Positions 50,584 through 59,014 of a stretch of DNA of 64,000 bases are shown piece after piece. How positions within the stretch are numbered: the stretch's first letter is position 1; every line of letters starts with the position of its first letter. The stretch lies in contig NZ_CP041614.1 in the NCBI RefSeq assembly GCF_007197555.1, positions 922,001-986,000 of the forward strand, given 5' to 3'. Made by a program: the position numbers and the translations under genes. This DNA is from Shewanella psychropiezotolerans. GTDB lineage: Bacteria > Pseudomonadota > Gammaproteobacteria > Enterobacterales > Shewanellaceae. The notes below the pieces were generated by a model. That model was given only the letters and a program-made list of their open reading frames with translations, was not told the DNA's origin and ran no database searches.

Positions 50584-51990
50584 TTAGAAATGCCATTGCA
50601 GATATAGGGTCTGATAGTTACTGCCGCCACCGATGCGGCCAAAGGCTGAGCTCTTTTCATAGATGCCGGATCTGTGGTGTATGCTGTAACCCATCCACAT
50701 CTTGTCCATGGCGCGGTTATTAAATAGGTCACCCATATTTACATCTAAGGAAAAATCCAGATAGTTGAGTAGTTTGGAAGGCTTATAACCTTTCTCTTCC
50801 AGCTCCGAGCCTTCTATATAGGTGACGCTTGATACATAGGACAGACCTTCTGCGACACCCAGGCGCCATCTTGGGCCAAATTCGAAGGTGTAGAAGGCCT
50901 TGATGGCAATGACGCCTTCGGCCAGATTACTCTGTACTTGAGAGTCGTGGTGCCAAACCAAGCCTGGTGTGAAGTAGAGCTCAATAGGAAAGTTAAACAA
51001 GGTCTCGGTGAGACGCGTACCGTAGAATACAGAGGTGAATTGATTATTATAGGGATCTGTCTGGGTTTGCCAGGAGAAAATGGCGTTCAGGTTCGAAGGC
51101 GTGGCCCAACCATGTGCAAGGCGTATAAACTCACTATCGCTGCTATTAGGGGCTCTCGATTCGGACTTAGTTGCCTTATTCTTAGTGCTTTTATTACTGA
51201 AATCTGGAAAGAAGCCGAAACCGAGAAAGGATTCAAATTGATATTGAGTATCCATGGTCGGTAGGTTAACCGTCTCGTCATCGATGCGACCCACACCAAA
51301 TTTTCCTAATAGGTATAGGTTGCTATAGAGATGATATCGGGTCTTAATACCCGCATTAAATTCAATCCCACCACTGGCTTCATACTGATCTAAGCCGTAA
51401 TAGTGTTGGTTAAAATCGGCACTCTTCCAATGAAACTCGGCATAGGGGTTAAGATACCAATTGCCATACTCCCAATGATATTGGGTTCGGGTGTAGCCGT
51501 AGCTGCGTTTATTCGAATCAGACATGAAGGCGACATCAAACTCCCAGGCGTCTTGGAGGAATCGATACTGTAGGCCGAAATCGAAGGCCTGAGATTGCGA
51601 CTCGTTTTGTAGCTCCTGGGGTATGTCGACGAAACGAAAGCGAGTATAGAGGTTAACCTGATGCTCATCATTCTTCCAAAAGTGCACACCCGCTTCCATG
51701 CCGTTGATGAAGAAATAATCGTTGCGGTATTTTATCAGTGGTAGCACATCGTACACTTCGTCATCTTCTACAGCAAAGGGAATGTCGCCCCTTCTTACGC
51801 CTATTCCTAGTCCCCAGGTTTCCGTTTGGAATTGTGTGGCATAGATCTTAGGTAGCGGCTCATCTGGTTGCACCGCTTCTGGATCACTGTGCTCTGATGA
51901 TAGTGCCAGCCCGCTATATAACGTGAGAGTTAGGGCAAGGGACTGTGCAAATAGCTGTGATGACGATTGGAGCTGAGAATGATTATTCAT
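50584..51990 (-). CDS. MipA/OmpV family outer-membrane protein
   Basis: A 468-residue outer-membrane beta-barrel with a signal peptide ending near residue 30 (ALSSEHSD). The barrel strands alternate hydrophobic and polar residues and end in an aromatic (YLQWHF), as outer-membrane proteins do. The opening TWGLGIGVRRGDIPF and the YRNDYFFINGMEAG strand fit MipA/OmpV. The protein is longer than the about 250-residue family norm, with a Ser/Lys-rich loop near residue 270. The ATG at 51990 is chosen because an upstream in-frame ATG at 52110 precedes a non-signal segment. Confidence 0.75.
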   Translation of the reverse strand: MNNHSQLQSSSQLFAQSLALTLTLYSGLALSSEHSDPEAVQPDEPLPKIYATQFQTETWGLGIGVRRGDIPFAVEDDEVYDVLPLIKYRNDYFFINGMEAGVHFWKNDEHQVNLYTRFRFVDIPQELQNESQSQAFDFGLQYRFLQDAWEFDVAFMSDSNKRSYGYTRTQYHWEYGNWYLNPYAEFHWKSADFNQHYYGLDQYEASGGIEFNAGIKTRYHLYSNLYLLGKFGVGRIDDETVNLPTMDTQYQFESFLGFGFFPDFSNKSTKNKATKSESRAPNSSDSEFIRLAHGWATPSNLNAIFSWQTQTDPYNNQFTSVFYGTRLTETLFNFPIELYFTPGLVWHHDSQVQSNLAEGVIAIKAFYTFEFGPRWRLGVAEGLSYVSSVTYIEGSELEEKGYKPSKLLNYLDFSLDVNMGDLFNNRAMDKMWMGYSIHHRSGIYEKSSAFGRIGGGSNYQTLYLQWHF

Positions 51991-52338
51991 AGGGTTGTTT
52001 TTAGAGGTCTTTATTTGGTCAGTATAAAATGAAAACAGAAAGTTAAAAGATTTATTATCTCTTAACTTATCTGTATCTATGCTGAATGCAATCACTGATT
52101 TTCGCCTCAACTTCAGAAAAGTGCTCTGGCTATCGAAGATAATCCAGTCTTGGTCTAGCCGGGTGACTCAAGTTAATATCCTTATAAATACTGCTGTTTA
52201 TCGATTCCTTGGCCCCAATAGTTCAATAATAAACCGTCCTATATTCCAAAAAGGTATTAAAAATCAGATTTTATTCTTTTTTGCTTTTCTTTATAGGGGC
52301 TAAGCTAACTGACATTACACTGATATAGGGCCGTACCC
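51991..52338. promoter_or_regulatory. Divergent region between mipA-like gene and cysJ
   Basis: About 350 AT-rich bp. It should hold the cysJIH promoter, which in related bacteria is activated by CysB. I could not single out a CysB site with confidence. The ribosome binding site of cysJ is weak. Confidence 0.4.
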
Positions 52339-54141
52339 ATGTTGTTAAAAGAGCTTTCATCACTCGCTTCGCCATTGTCGACAGGGCAGGTGGATAAGTT
52401 AAAGCAGCTCACCGCTGAGCTGAGTGCCGTGCAACTTGCGTGGGTGAGCGGATATTTATCTGCTACCGCCGAGCAAGGATCCAATCTTCTTGGTAGCGAA
52501 ACTGCCGTTCAAAGCGCTCCGGCACAAACCATCACCATACTATACGGTAGTCAAACCGGTAATGGTCGTGGGGTTGCAAGCGAATTGGCAGCGAAGGCTC
52601 AAGCCCAAGGGTACGCCGTTAACCTTGCTTCCATGGGGGATTACAAGGTCCGTCAACTGAAGCAAGAAACCATATTACTGGCTGTCGTGAGTACTCACGG
52701 TGAAGGCGAAGCGCCCGATGATGCTATCGAATTGTATAAATTCCTGGCATCTAAGCGAGCGCCTAAATTAGAAAACCTAAACTATTCGGTGTTGGCTCTG
52801 GGGGATTCGAGTTATGAATTCTTCTGTCAGACAGGTAAGGACTTCGATGATCGCCTATCAGCATTAGGCGCTAAGCCACTCCAGACTCTGGTTGAATGTG
52901 ATGTCGACTATGAATCTGCCTCTGAATTGTGGCAAGAGAGTGTTTTAGAGGCCGTTAAGCCGTTGATCGAAACCTCTGGTGCGAGTGTTGTTTCACTATC
53001 TGGTACAGGCATACCAGGCGCAGTAGTGAGTGAGTTCACCAAGCAAAAACCTTATACAGCAGAGCTTCTCGTGAGCCAGAAGTTAACAGGGCGGGGATCG
53101 GATCGTGACGTACGACACGTCGAAATCGACTTAGGTGAGTCAGGGCTGAGCTATCAAGCCGGTGATGCGCTGGGAGTCTGGTTTACTAATACAGCAACTT
53201 TAGTCGAAGAGCTACTGATTAAATTATCCCTCGACGGCGATGAAGCTGTAACAGTGGGCAAGGATGCGTTATCTCTCAAGCAAGCGTTAATCGAGAAGAA
53301 AGAGCTGACTCAGCTTTACCCAGGTCTGATTAAAGATTGGGCCGCTCTTAGCGGTAATGCCGAGCTGCAGAGTATCAGTGATGACAAAGAGCTGACTCGT
53401 CAGTTTGTGCGAAATAATCAGCTAGCAGATCTAGTGGCTACTTACAGCGCAGAAGTAACTTCTACTCAGCTGTTGGCCATGCTGCGACCTATCACACCTC
53501 GTCTGTATTCCATTGCATCGAGTCAGTCCGAGGTGGAATCAGAGGTACACTTGACCGTTGCCTTAGTCGAAGATGAACGTGAAGGAGCCGCAAGATTTGG
53601 TGGCGCTTCACAGTTTCTGGCTCAAGCACAAGAGGGAGCCGAAGTTAAGGTATATGTTGAACCTAATAAGCATTTCAGACTTCCGGAAAATCCAGAGACT
53701 CCAGTAATCATGGTGGGGCCGGGCACAGGTATTGCGCCGTTTAGAGCCTTTATGCAGGAACGTGCGGCTCAAGGTATCGAAGGCAATAGCTGGCTTATTT
53801 TCGGTAACCCACATTTTGAGCAGGATTTTCTCTATCAAACTGAGTGGCAGCAATATCTGAAAGATGGCTCGTTATCTCGTATAGATTTAGCCTTCTCTAG
53901 AGATCAGGCTCACAAGATTTATGTTCAGCACAGAATCGCCGAGCAAGGTGAAGAGCTGTGGAAATGGCTCGAGTCTGGCGCGCATTTCTATATTTGTGGT
54001 GATGCCGAGCGTATGGCAAAAGATGTGCATCAGGCCTTGTTGGATATCGCTGTGAAGTTTGGCGGGAAAACCGAGGAGGAGGCCGAGGCCTACTTTGAGC
54101 AATTACGCAGCGACAAGCGTTATCAGAAAGACGTTTATTGA
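52339..54141 (+). CDS. cysJ: Sulfite reductase (NADPH) flavoprotein alpha subunit
   Basis: A 600-residue diflavin reductase that carries electrons from NADPH to CysI. The flavodoxin domain (about 65-210) has ILYGSQTGNGRGVASEL and STHGEGEAPDDA. The FAD-binding part has RPITPRLYSIASSQ. The NADP domain has MVGPGTGIAPFRAFMQERAA, and the ending is DVY. It is the first gene of cysJIH in assimilatory sulfate reduction; the gap to cysI is 115 bp. Length matches E. coli CysJ (599). Confidence 0.97.
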   Translation: MLLKELSSLASPLSTGQVDKLKQLTAELSAVQLAWVSGYLSATAEQGSNLLGSETAVQSAPAQTITILYGSQTGNGRGVASELAAKAQAQGYAVNLASMGDYKVRQLKQETILLAVVSTHGEGEAPDDAIELYKFLASKRAPKLENLNYSVLALGDSSYEFFCQTGKDFDDRLSALGAKPLQTLVECDVDYESASELWQESVLEAVKPLIETSGASVVSLSGTGIPGAVVSEFTKQKPYTAELLVSQKLTGRGSDRDVRHVEIDLGESGLSYQAGDALGVWFTNTATLVEELLIKLSLDGDEAVTVGKDALSLKQALIEKKELTQLYPGLIKDWAALSGNAELQSISDDKELTRQFVRNNQLADLVATYSAEVTSTQLLAMLRPITPRLYSIASSQSEVESEVHLTVALVEDEREGAARFGGASQFLAQAQEGAEVKVYVEPNKHFRLPENPETPVIMVGPGTGIAPFRAFMQERAAQGIEGNSWLIFGNPHFEQDFLYQTEWQQYLKDGSLSRIDLAFSRDQAHKIYVQHRIAEQGEELWKWLESGAHFYICGDAERMAKDVHQALLDIAVKFGGKTEEEAEAYFEQLRSDKRYQKDVY

Positions 54142-54256
54142 TATTTAGAAGTCTTGCCGGGTCTGGATACCCGGTAATCAGATCTTCTGTTTAAACCTAA
54201 TATAAGATGCGATGCCTATTAAGAGCGTCGCACAAGAGATGAGTGAGGCGGTAGCC

Positions 54257-55990
54257 ATGTCAGAGAATAAAAGTGTAGAGCAAGCAGAGCCATTATCAGT
54301 CAATGAACATCTTAAAACCGACAGTAATTTTCTGAGAGGCACAATTCAGGAAGGCTTAGATACCGCTGTTACGGGATCATTTAGTGAAGGTGATCAGCAG
54401 CTGATTAAATTCCATGGTTTTTACCAGCAAGATGACCGTGATTTAAGAAATGAACGTAAAGAGCAGAAATTGGAGCCGCTCTATAGTTTCATGTTGCGCG
54501 CCCGTGTTGCCGGTGGCGTGTGTTCTCCGGAACAGTGGCTGGGTGTCGATGAAATAGCGTCAACCTTGACCAGCTCTAACAGCATACGCTTGACTACGCG
54601 TCAGACATTTCAGTATCACGGTATCTCTAAGCGTAACTTGAGAGCCTTGATCCAGAGTCTGGACAGCAAGGCAATGGACTCGATTGCCGCCTGTGGTGAC
54701 GTGAACCGTAATGTGATGTGTAATCCAAACCCAGTAGAGTCTCGCTTACACGAGCAGGCCTTCTATTGGGCCAAGAAGCTGTCGGATAACTACTTGCCAC
54801 GTACTAAGGCTTATGCCGAAATCTGGCTGGGAGATGACAAAGTTGCCACCAGTGAAGGTGATGATGTCGAGCCTGTATATGGCAAGACTTACTTGCCACG
54901 TAAGTTCAAGATGGCCGTTGCGGTACCACCAGATAATGATGTAGACGTATACACCAATGATTTGGGTTTTATCGCGGTAGCGGAAGAGGGCGAGCTTATC
55001 GGCTTTAACTTAGTGGCTGGTGGCGGTATGGGCTCTACCCATGGCGAAGTACAGACATTTCCGCGCCTTGGCGATGATTTTGGCTTTATTAAGGCCGAAG
55101 ATACATTGAAGTTTGCCGAGGCGATATTAAAAGTTCAACGTGACTGGGGTAATCGTTCTAACCGTAAGCTGTCGAGACTCAAGTACACCATAGTCAAATA
55201 TGGTTATGAGGTGTTTAAGGCTGAGGTAGAGAAGCGTGCAGGAGTTAAATTTGAGCCCAAGCGCGATGTCGTCATCGGCGATCGCGGCGACCGTTATGGT
55301 TGGATAAAAGGTGTCGATAACCAGTGGCACCTGACGTTATTTATCGAAGGCGGGCGCATCAAAGATCTCCCTAGTCAGCCTCTACAAACCGGATTAAGAG
55401 AGATTGCCAAGATACATAAGGGCGATTTCCGTATGACCTCTAATCAAAACCTAATCATAGCCGGCGTTGCCGAAGAAGATAAGGCCGAGATAGAAGCCTT
55501 AGCCCGTAGCCATGGTCTGATGGGGAAATTGATTACCGAGACCCGAGGCCGCTCAATTGCTTGTGTTGCATTGCCAACTTGTGCCCTCGCCATGGCGGAA
55601 GCCGAGCGTTACTTTCCGGACTTCCTGACGAAAGTCGAGTCATTGCAGGAGAAACATGGCTTCCTGGACCAAGGAATCGTTATCCGCATGACGGGTTGTC
55701 CTAATGGCTGTGCAAGACCCTTCGCGGCAGAGATTGGCTTGGTAGGTAAAGCGCCGGGTCGCTATAACCTATATCTGGGCGCGAGCTTCGAAGGTACACG
55801 TTTAAATAAACTTTATCGCGAGAATATTCAAGAAGCTGAGATCTTATCTGAGCTTGATAGCTTGTTCGCCAAATACGTGGCTGAACGGGAAGAGGCCGAA
55901 ACCTTTGGTAATTTCACGGTACGCATAGGCGTCGTGGCAGCGGTAATCGATGCCGCTAAGGATTTTCATGGACAGAGTAGTAATGCCTGA
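54257..55990 (+). CDS. cysI: Sulfite reductase (NADPH) hemoprotein beta subunit
   Basis: Six-electron reduction of sulfite to sulfide using a siroheme coupled to a 4Fe-4S cluster. It has 577 residues. Cluster/siroheme cysteines are in CVALPTCALAMAEAER and MTGCPNGCARP; the RPLKTGL-like stretch is QPLQTGLREIAKIHKGDFRMT. An upstream in-frame ATG at 54212 adds 15 unrelated residues and has no ribosome binding site, so 54257 is preferred. The C-terminus overlaps the cysH start by 8 bp. Confidence 0.96.
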   Translation: MSENKSVEQAEPLSVNEHLKTDSNFLRGTIQEGLDTAVTGSFSEGDQQLIKFHGFYQQDDRDLRNERKEQKLEPLYSFMLRARVAGGVCSPEQWLGVDEIASTLTSSNSIRLTTRQTFQYHGISKRNLRALIQSLDSKAMDSIAACGDVNRNVMCNPNPVESRLHEQAFYWAKKLSDNYLPRTKAYAEIWLGDDKVATSEGDDVEPVYGKTYLPRKFKMAVAVPPDNDVDVYTNDLGFIAVAEEGELIGFNLVAGGGMGSTHGEVQTFPRLGDDFGFIKAEDTLKFAEAILKVQRDWGNRSNRKLSRLKYTIVKYGYEVFKAEVEKRAGVKFEPKRDVVIGDRGDRYGWIKGVDNQWHLTLFIEGGRIKDLPSQPLQTGLREIAKIHKGDFRMTSNQNLIIAGVAEEDKAEIEALARSHGLMGKLITETRGRSIACVALPTCALAMAEAERYFPDFLTKVESLQEKHGFLDQGIVIRMTGCPNGCARPFAAEIGLVGKAPGRYNLYLGASFEGTRLNKLYRENIQEAEILSELDSLFAKYVAEREEAETFGNFTVRIGVVAAVIDAAKDFHGQSSNA

Positions 55991-56753
55991 ATTAAACACT
56001 CAGGTTGAATCAGTGGTTTCTGCACAAGAGCTGTTAGCCTTGTTAAGCGCGCCGGCAGTCGAGCAGAAGGGTGAGCTTGAGCGTATCAATCGTTTCCTCA
56101 CAGAGCTGACCCCTAAGCGAAGAGTCGTCTGGGGATTGAAGTATCTTCCGGGTAACCACGCGTTATCGTCGAGTTTTGGTATTCAAGGTGCCGTGATGTT
56201 GAATTTGGTCAGTACTGAGAAGCCGGGTATCCCGGTGATCTTGACCGATACCGGTTACCTGTTTCCCGAAACCTATAAGTTTATCGATGAGCTGAGCGAG
56301 CGTTTATCATTAAACCTTAAGATATTCGCCTCACCCATGACCCCTGCCTGGCAGGAGGCGCGTTTTGGCCAGTTGTGGGAGAAAGGCCTCGATGGTTTAG
56401 ACCAATATAATCGTATGAACAAGGTTGAGCCAATGCAGCGAGCTCTCGATGAACTGAGTGTCGGCACCTGGTTTGCAGGCTTGCGCCGCAGTCAATCCAG
56501 TACCCGAGAGGCTCTGCCTATCTTAGCTATTCATGGTTCACGCTATAAGATCTTACCTATCTTAGACTGGAGTAATAAGGATGTGCATGAATACTTAACT
56601 GAGCATGACCTACCTTATCACCCACTTTGGGAACAAGGTTACGTGTCGGTTGGCGATACACATTCCAGTAAGCCATTAGAGCTGGGTATGAGTGAAGAGG
56701 AGACGCGTTTTAATGGCCTCAAGCGCGAATGTGGGCTGCACTTCGAGATATAG
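55983..56753 (+). CDS. cysH: Phosphoadenosine phosphosulfate reductase
   Basis: Reduces PAPS to sulfite with thioredoxin or glutaredoxin. It has 256 residues. Features are SSFGIQGAVMLNLVS (PP-loop-like), ILTDTGYLFPETYKF, WFAGLRRSQSSTR, and the catalytic [10 protein letters not shown] tail with the single redox Cys. There are no additional CC motifs, so it is PAPS-type rather than APS-type. The ATG at 55983 overlaps the end of cysI by 8 bp. Its last 33 codons are tandemly repeated three more times downstream. Confidence 0.95.
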   Translation: MPELNTQVESVVSAQELLALLSAPAVEQKGELERINRFLTELTPKRRVVWGLKYLPGNHALSSSFGIQGAVMLNLVSTEKPGIPVILTDTGYLFPETYKFIDELSERLSLNLKIFASPMTPAWQEARFGQLWEKGLDGLDQYNRMNKVEPMQRALDELSVGTWFAGLRRSQSSTREALPILAIHGSRYKILPILDWSNKDVHEYLTEHDLPYHPLWEQGYVSVGDTHSSKPLELGMSEEETRFNGLKRECGLHFEI

Positions 56754-57125
56754 CAGCAAGGTTATGGTTTAAGTTAGTGATATACATTCCAGTAAGCCAT
56801 TAGAGCTGGGTATGAGTGAAGAGGAGACGCGTTTCAATGGTCTCAAGCGTGAATGTGGTCTGCACTTCGAGATATAGCAGCAAGGTTATGGTTTAAGTTA
56901 GTGATATACATTCCAGTAAGCCATTAGAGCTGGGTATGAGTGAAGAGGAGACGCGTTTCAATGGTCTCAAGCGTGAATGTGGTCAGCACTTCGAGATATA
57001 GCAGCAAGGTTATGGTTTAAGTTAGTGATACACATTCCAGTAAGCCATTAGAGCTGGGTATGAGTGAAGAGGAGACGCGTTTTAATGGTCTCAAGCGTGA
57101 ATGTGGACTGCATTTTGAGATATAG
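56655..57125 (+). repeat. 124-bp tandem repeats of the cysH 3' end
   Basis: Copy 1 (56655-56778) spans the last 33 codons of cysH and 25 bp beyond. Copies 2 (56779-56902), 3 (56903-57026) and 4 (57027-57125) follow at exactly 124-bp spacing; copy 4 ends at its stop codon and then passes into unique sequence. The coding part is kept: copy 1 and copy 4 differ at five sites, all synonymous. Copy 2 has four synonymous and one replacement change; copy 3 adds one Leu-to-Gln. Stop codons lie between copies, so no long fusion is encoded. Confidence 0.95.
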
Positions 57126-57173
57126 ATTCATGTCTCTCGCTTTATATTTCTAGTTTTAGTCGACAACAAAATA

Positions 57174-57200
57174 GGGGCCAGTTGATCTGGCTCTTTTTAT
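57174..57200 (+). terminator. Rho-independent terminator after the cysH repeats
   Basis: GCCAG-TTGAT-CTGGC followed by TCTTTTT. It probably ends the cysJIH transcript. Confidence 0.75.
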
Positions 57201-57843
57201 GCCTACGGATTTGCAACTTTGTATTTGGCTATCAGTGATAATTAACTTAGTGGTATTCAGGATTCTTGTTCTGCTTATCCACATGCTCGTACTGGTACAT
57301 CAATACTGTTTGGCTGTAAGTGGGGTTTGTCATTTTGATCTCATCCACCTAATTTTACGGGGAAAATAATCAAGGTGGTGTGCTTTCGTTGTATTTTTAG
57401 TAAATAATACATTTTTACGCACAAACTTATGCACAGTTAAAAAAACTAGTCTATAGTCAGGAGTTCCCGTAGATGGTTTTAGAATGCTGTTCTGTATAGG
57501 AGTCATTGTTAATTTGTGTTGTTTAACTTTGGACTCAATGACTTTTAGATCTTCCTGGAGCTTGTTGTCACCCCTGTGATGATACTCACTAGAAGTCACA
57601 GACGGCCTTTAGAGCCTGTTCACCTCACGTATCCTGTTTTATATGTGATTATGTGATTAGGTGATATGTGGTTTTGGTTGGCTTGTTAGCGCCTGCTTAA
57701 TCAATAGCCGTTGCCCTTGAATAGCCCGATGCGGCTATTCAGGCTCAGTCCAGAACTCTAAAGCTCACCACAGTCCATTCCTGAATTTACTTCATTCAAA
57801 CATTACTTCTGTTTTTTAAGCCAACATATTTGGTAATCTATTT
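57201..57843. other. Gene-poor interval
   Basis: About 640 bp with no well-supported gene. A minus-strand frame of 89 codons (57330-57599) starts with GTG and lacks a clear ribosome binding site or homology I can recognise. Confidence 0.4.
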
Positions 57844-57889
57844 TAGAACCTAGAACCTAGAACCTAGAACCTAGAACCTAGAACCTAGA
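57844..57889 (+). repeat. 7-bp tandem repeat tract (TAGAACC, six units plus partial)
   Basis: Six perfect TAGAACC units and a partial seventh end about 23 bp before the start codon at 57913. A 7-bp unit changes spacing by a non-multiple of three and of the helical turn when it slips. The tract lies in the likely promoter or leader of the next gene. Confidence 0.95.
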
Positions 57890-57912
57890 AGAGCATACAT
57901 GGAGAGTAACTT

Positions 57913-58889
57913 TTGGCAGTAAATATCAAGAGAATACGTATTGGAGTGATTGGCTTTGATACTATCGGTAAATATATAGTCGATGGTGCGTTGGCACATA
58001 ATGAGTTTGAAGTTGTAGCCATCTTCGATCCTTCCTTGCCGTCTGTGTCTGCTGAGTTTATGTCCAAAGCAGAATATAGACACATCAGGCTGATGGCATC
58101 GGCCAATGAGCTGGTTTCATGCGAGCAGGTCGATCTTGTTTATATCGCCACGCCTCCGGCATCCCATATTGAATATTGTCGTTTAGCCTTAACTCAGGGA
58201 AAGGCAATATGGTGCGAGAAACCCCTCAGTATAGATCTTAGTGCAGCAGGTATATTAGTCGAAGAGGTTGAGGCCTCCGGGGTTATGTCTGCCGTTAATT
58301 TGTCATTAGCCAGCAGTCCAATTCTAGATAAATTAGTATCACTCACAAAAGAGGTTGAGCATGGAGAAGCTCGGCAAGTAGAGATGAGGTTTCACTATAG
58401 CGAGTGGCCGAGGCATTGGCAGGCTGGCGCGGCCAACTGGTTAAGTTCAAGAGAGCAGGGCGGTTTTCTTCGTGAGGTTTTCTCTCATTTTGTATTTCTA
58501 CAGCATCGCCTGTTTGGCGAGATGAAGCTAACTAACTGTCAGATCTCCTTTGTTAAAGGGGGCTGCGAAACTTATGTGATGGCCGAGTACCTCTGCGGCG
58601 ATCTCCCATCAGAGTCAGTGGTGGCATAGGAGGAGTCGCACCAGACACCAATGAATGGACTTTATATACCGATAGACGCGCCATCAGATTTTCAGATTGG
58701 AATAAATTGAGTATGAGAACCTTGGAACGTTGGAGTGATATCGACACAGGTCAAGTGGGGAGTTCTGTTTTATTACAGCTGGATGAAGTTGCCAAGATGA
58801 TGGCCGGGAAACCTAATAAGCTGGCGAGTTTCGGGGAAGCCTTAGCGGTTCAAGTCGTCGTGGAACAAACCTTGAATTCAAGCTGTTAA
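57913..58889 (+). pseudogene. Gfo/Idh/MocA oxidoreductase, frameshifted
   Basis: An NAD(P)-dependent oxidoreductase of the Gfo/Idh/MocA family, about 325 residues if intact. The Rossmann part (IRIGVIGFDTIGKYIVDGA) is followed by the dinucleotide-site stretch VDLVYIATPPASHIEYC and the catalytic-region EKPLS. The frame ends at 58627-58629; the coding sense continues in another frame from about VSGGIGG to VEQTLNSSC at 58889. A one-base loss near 58610 explains it. So it is a pseudogene or a sequencing error. The start is TTG with GGAGAG upstream. The substrate is unknown. Confidence 0.8.
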
Positions 58890-59014
58890 AGGCCATCTTC
58901 TTATTTTTGAGAACCTTTTTCTCTGCATATATAGTATATTAGAGACTTTAATGTCAGGGCGTTTTCAACATCCCCCAAAATACAAATTTCGATCTATAAA
59001 ATGGAGTTTAATGA

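Noticed and set aside
56779..57125. cysH repeats as extra coding exons or a fused longer CysH
   Set aside because: In-frame stop codons follow each copy, so no extended protein is encoded.
57330..57599. 89-codon minus-strand frame
   Set aside because: GTG start without good ribosome binding site, no recognisable family; could be a remnant but unsupported.
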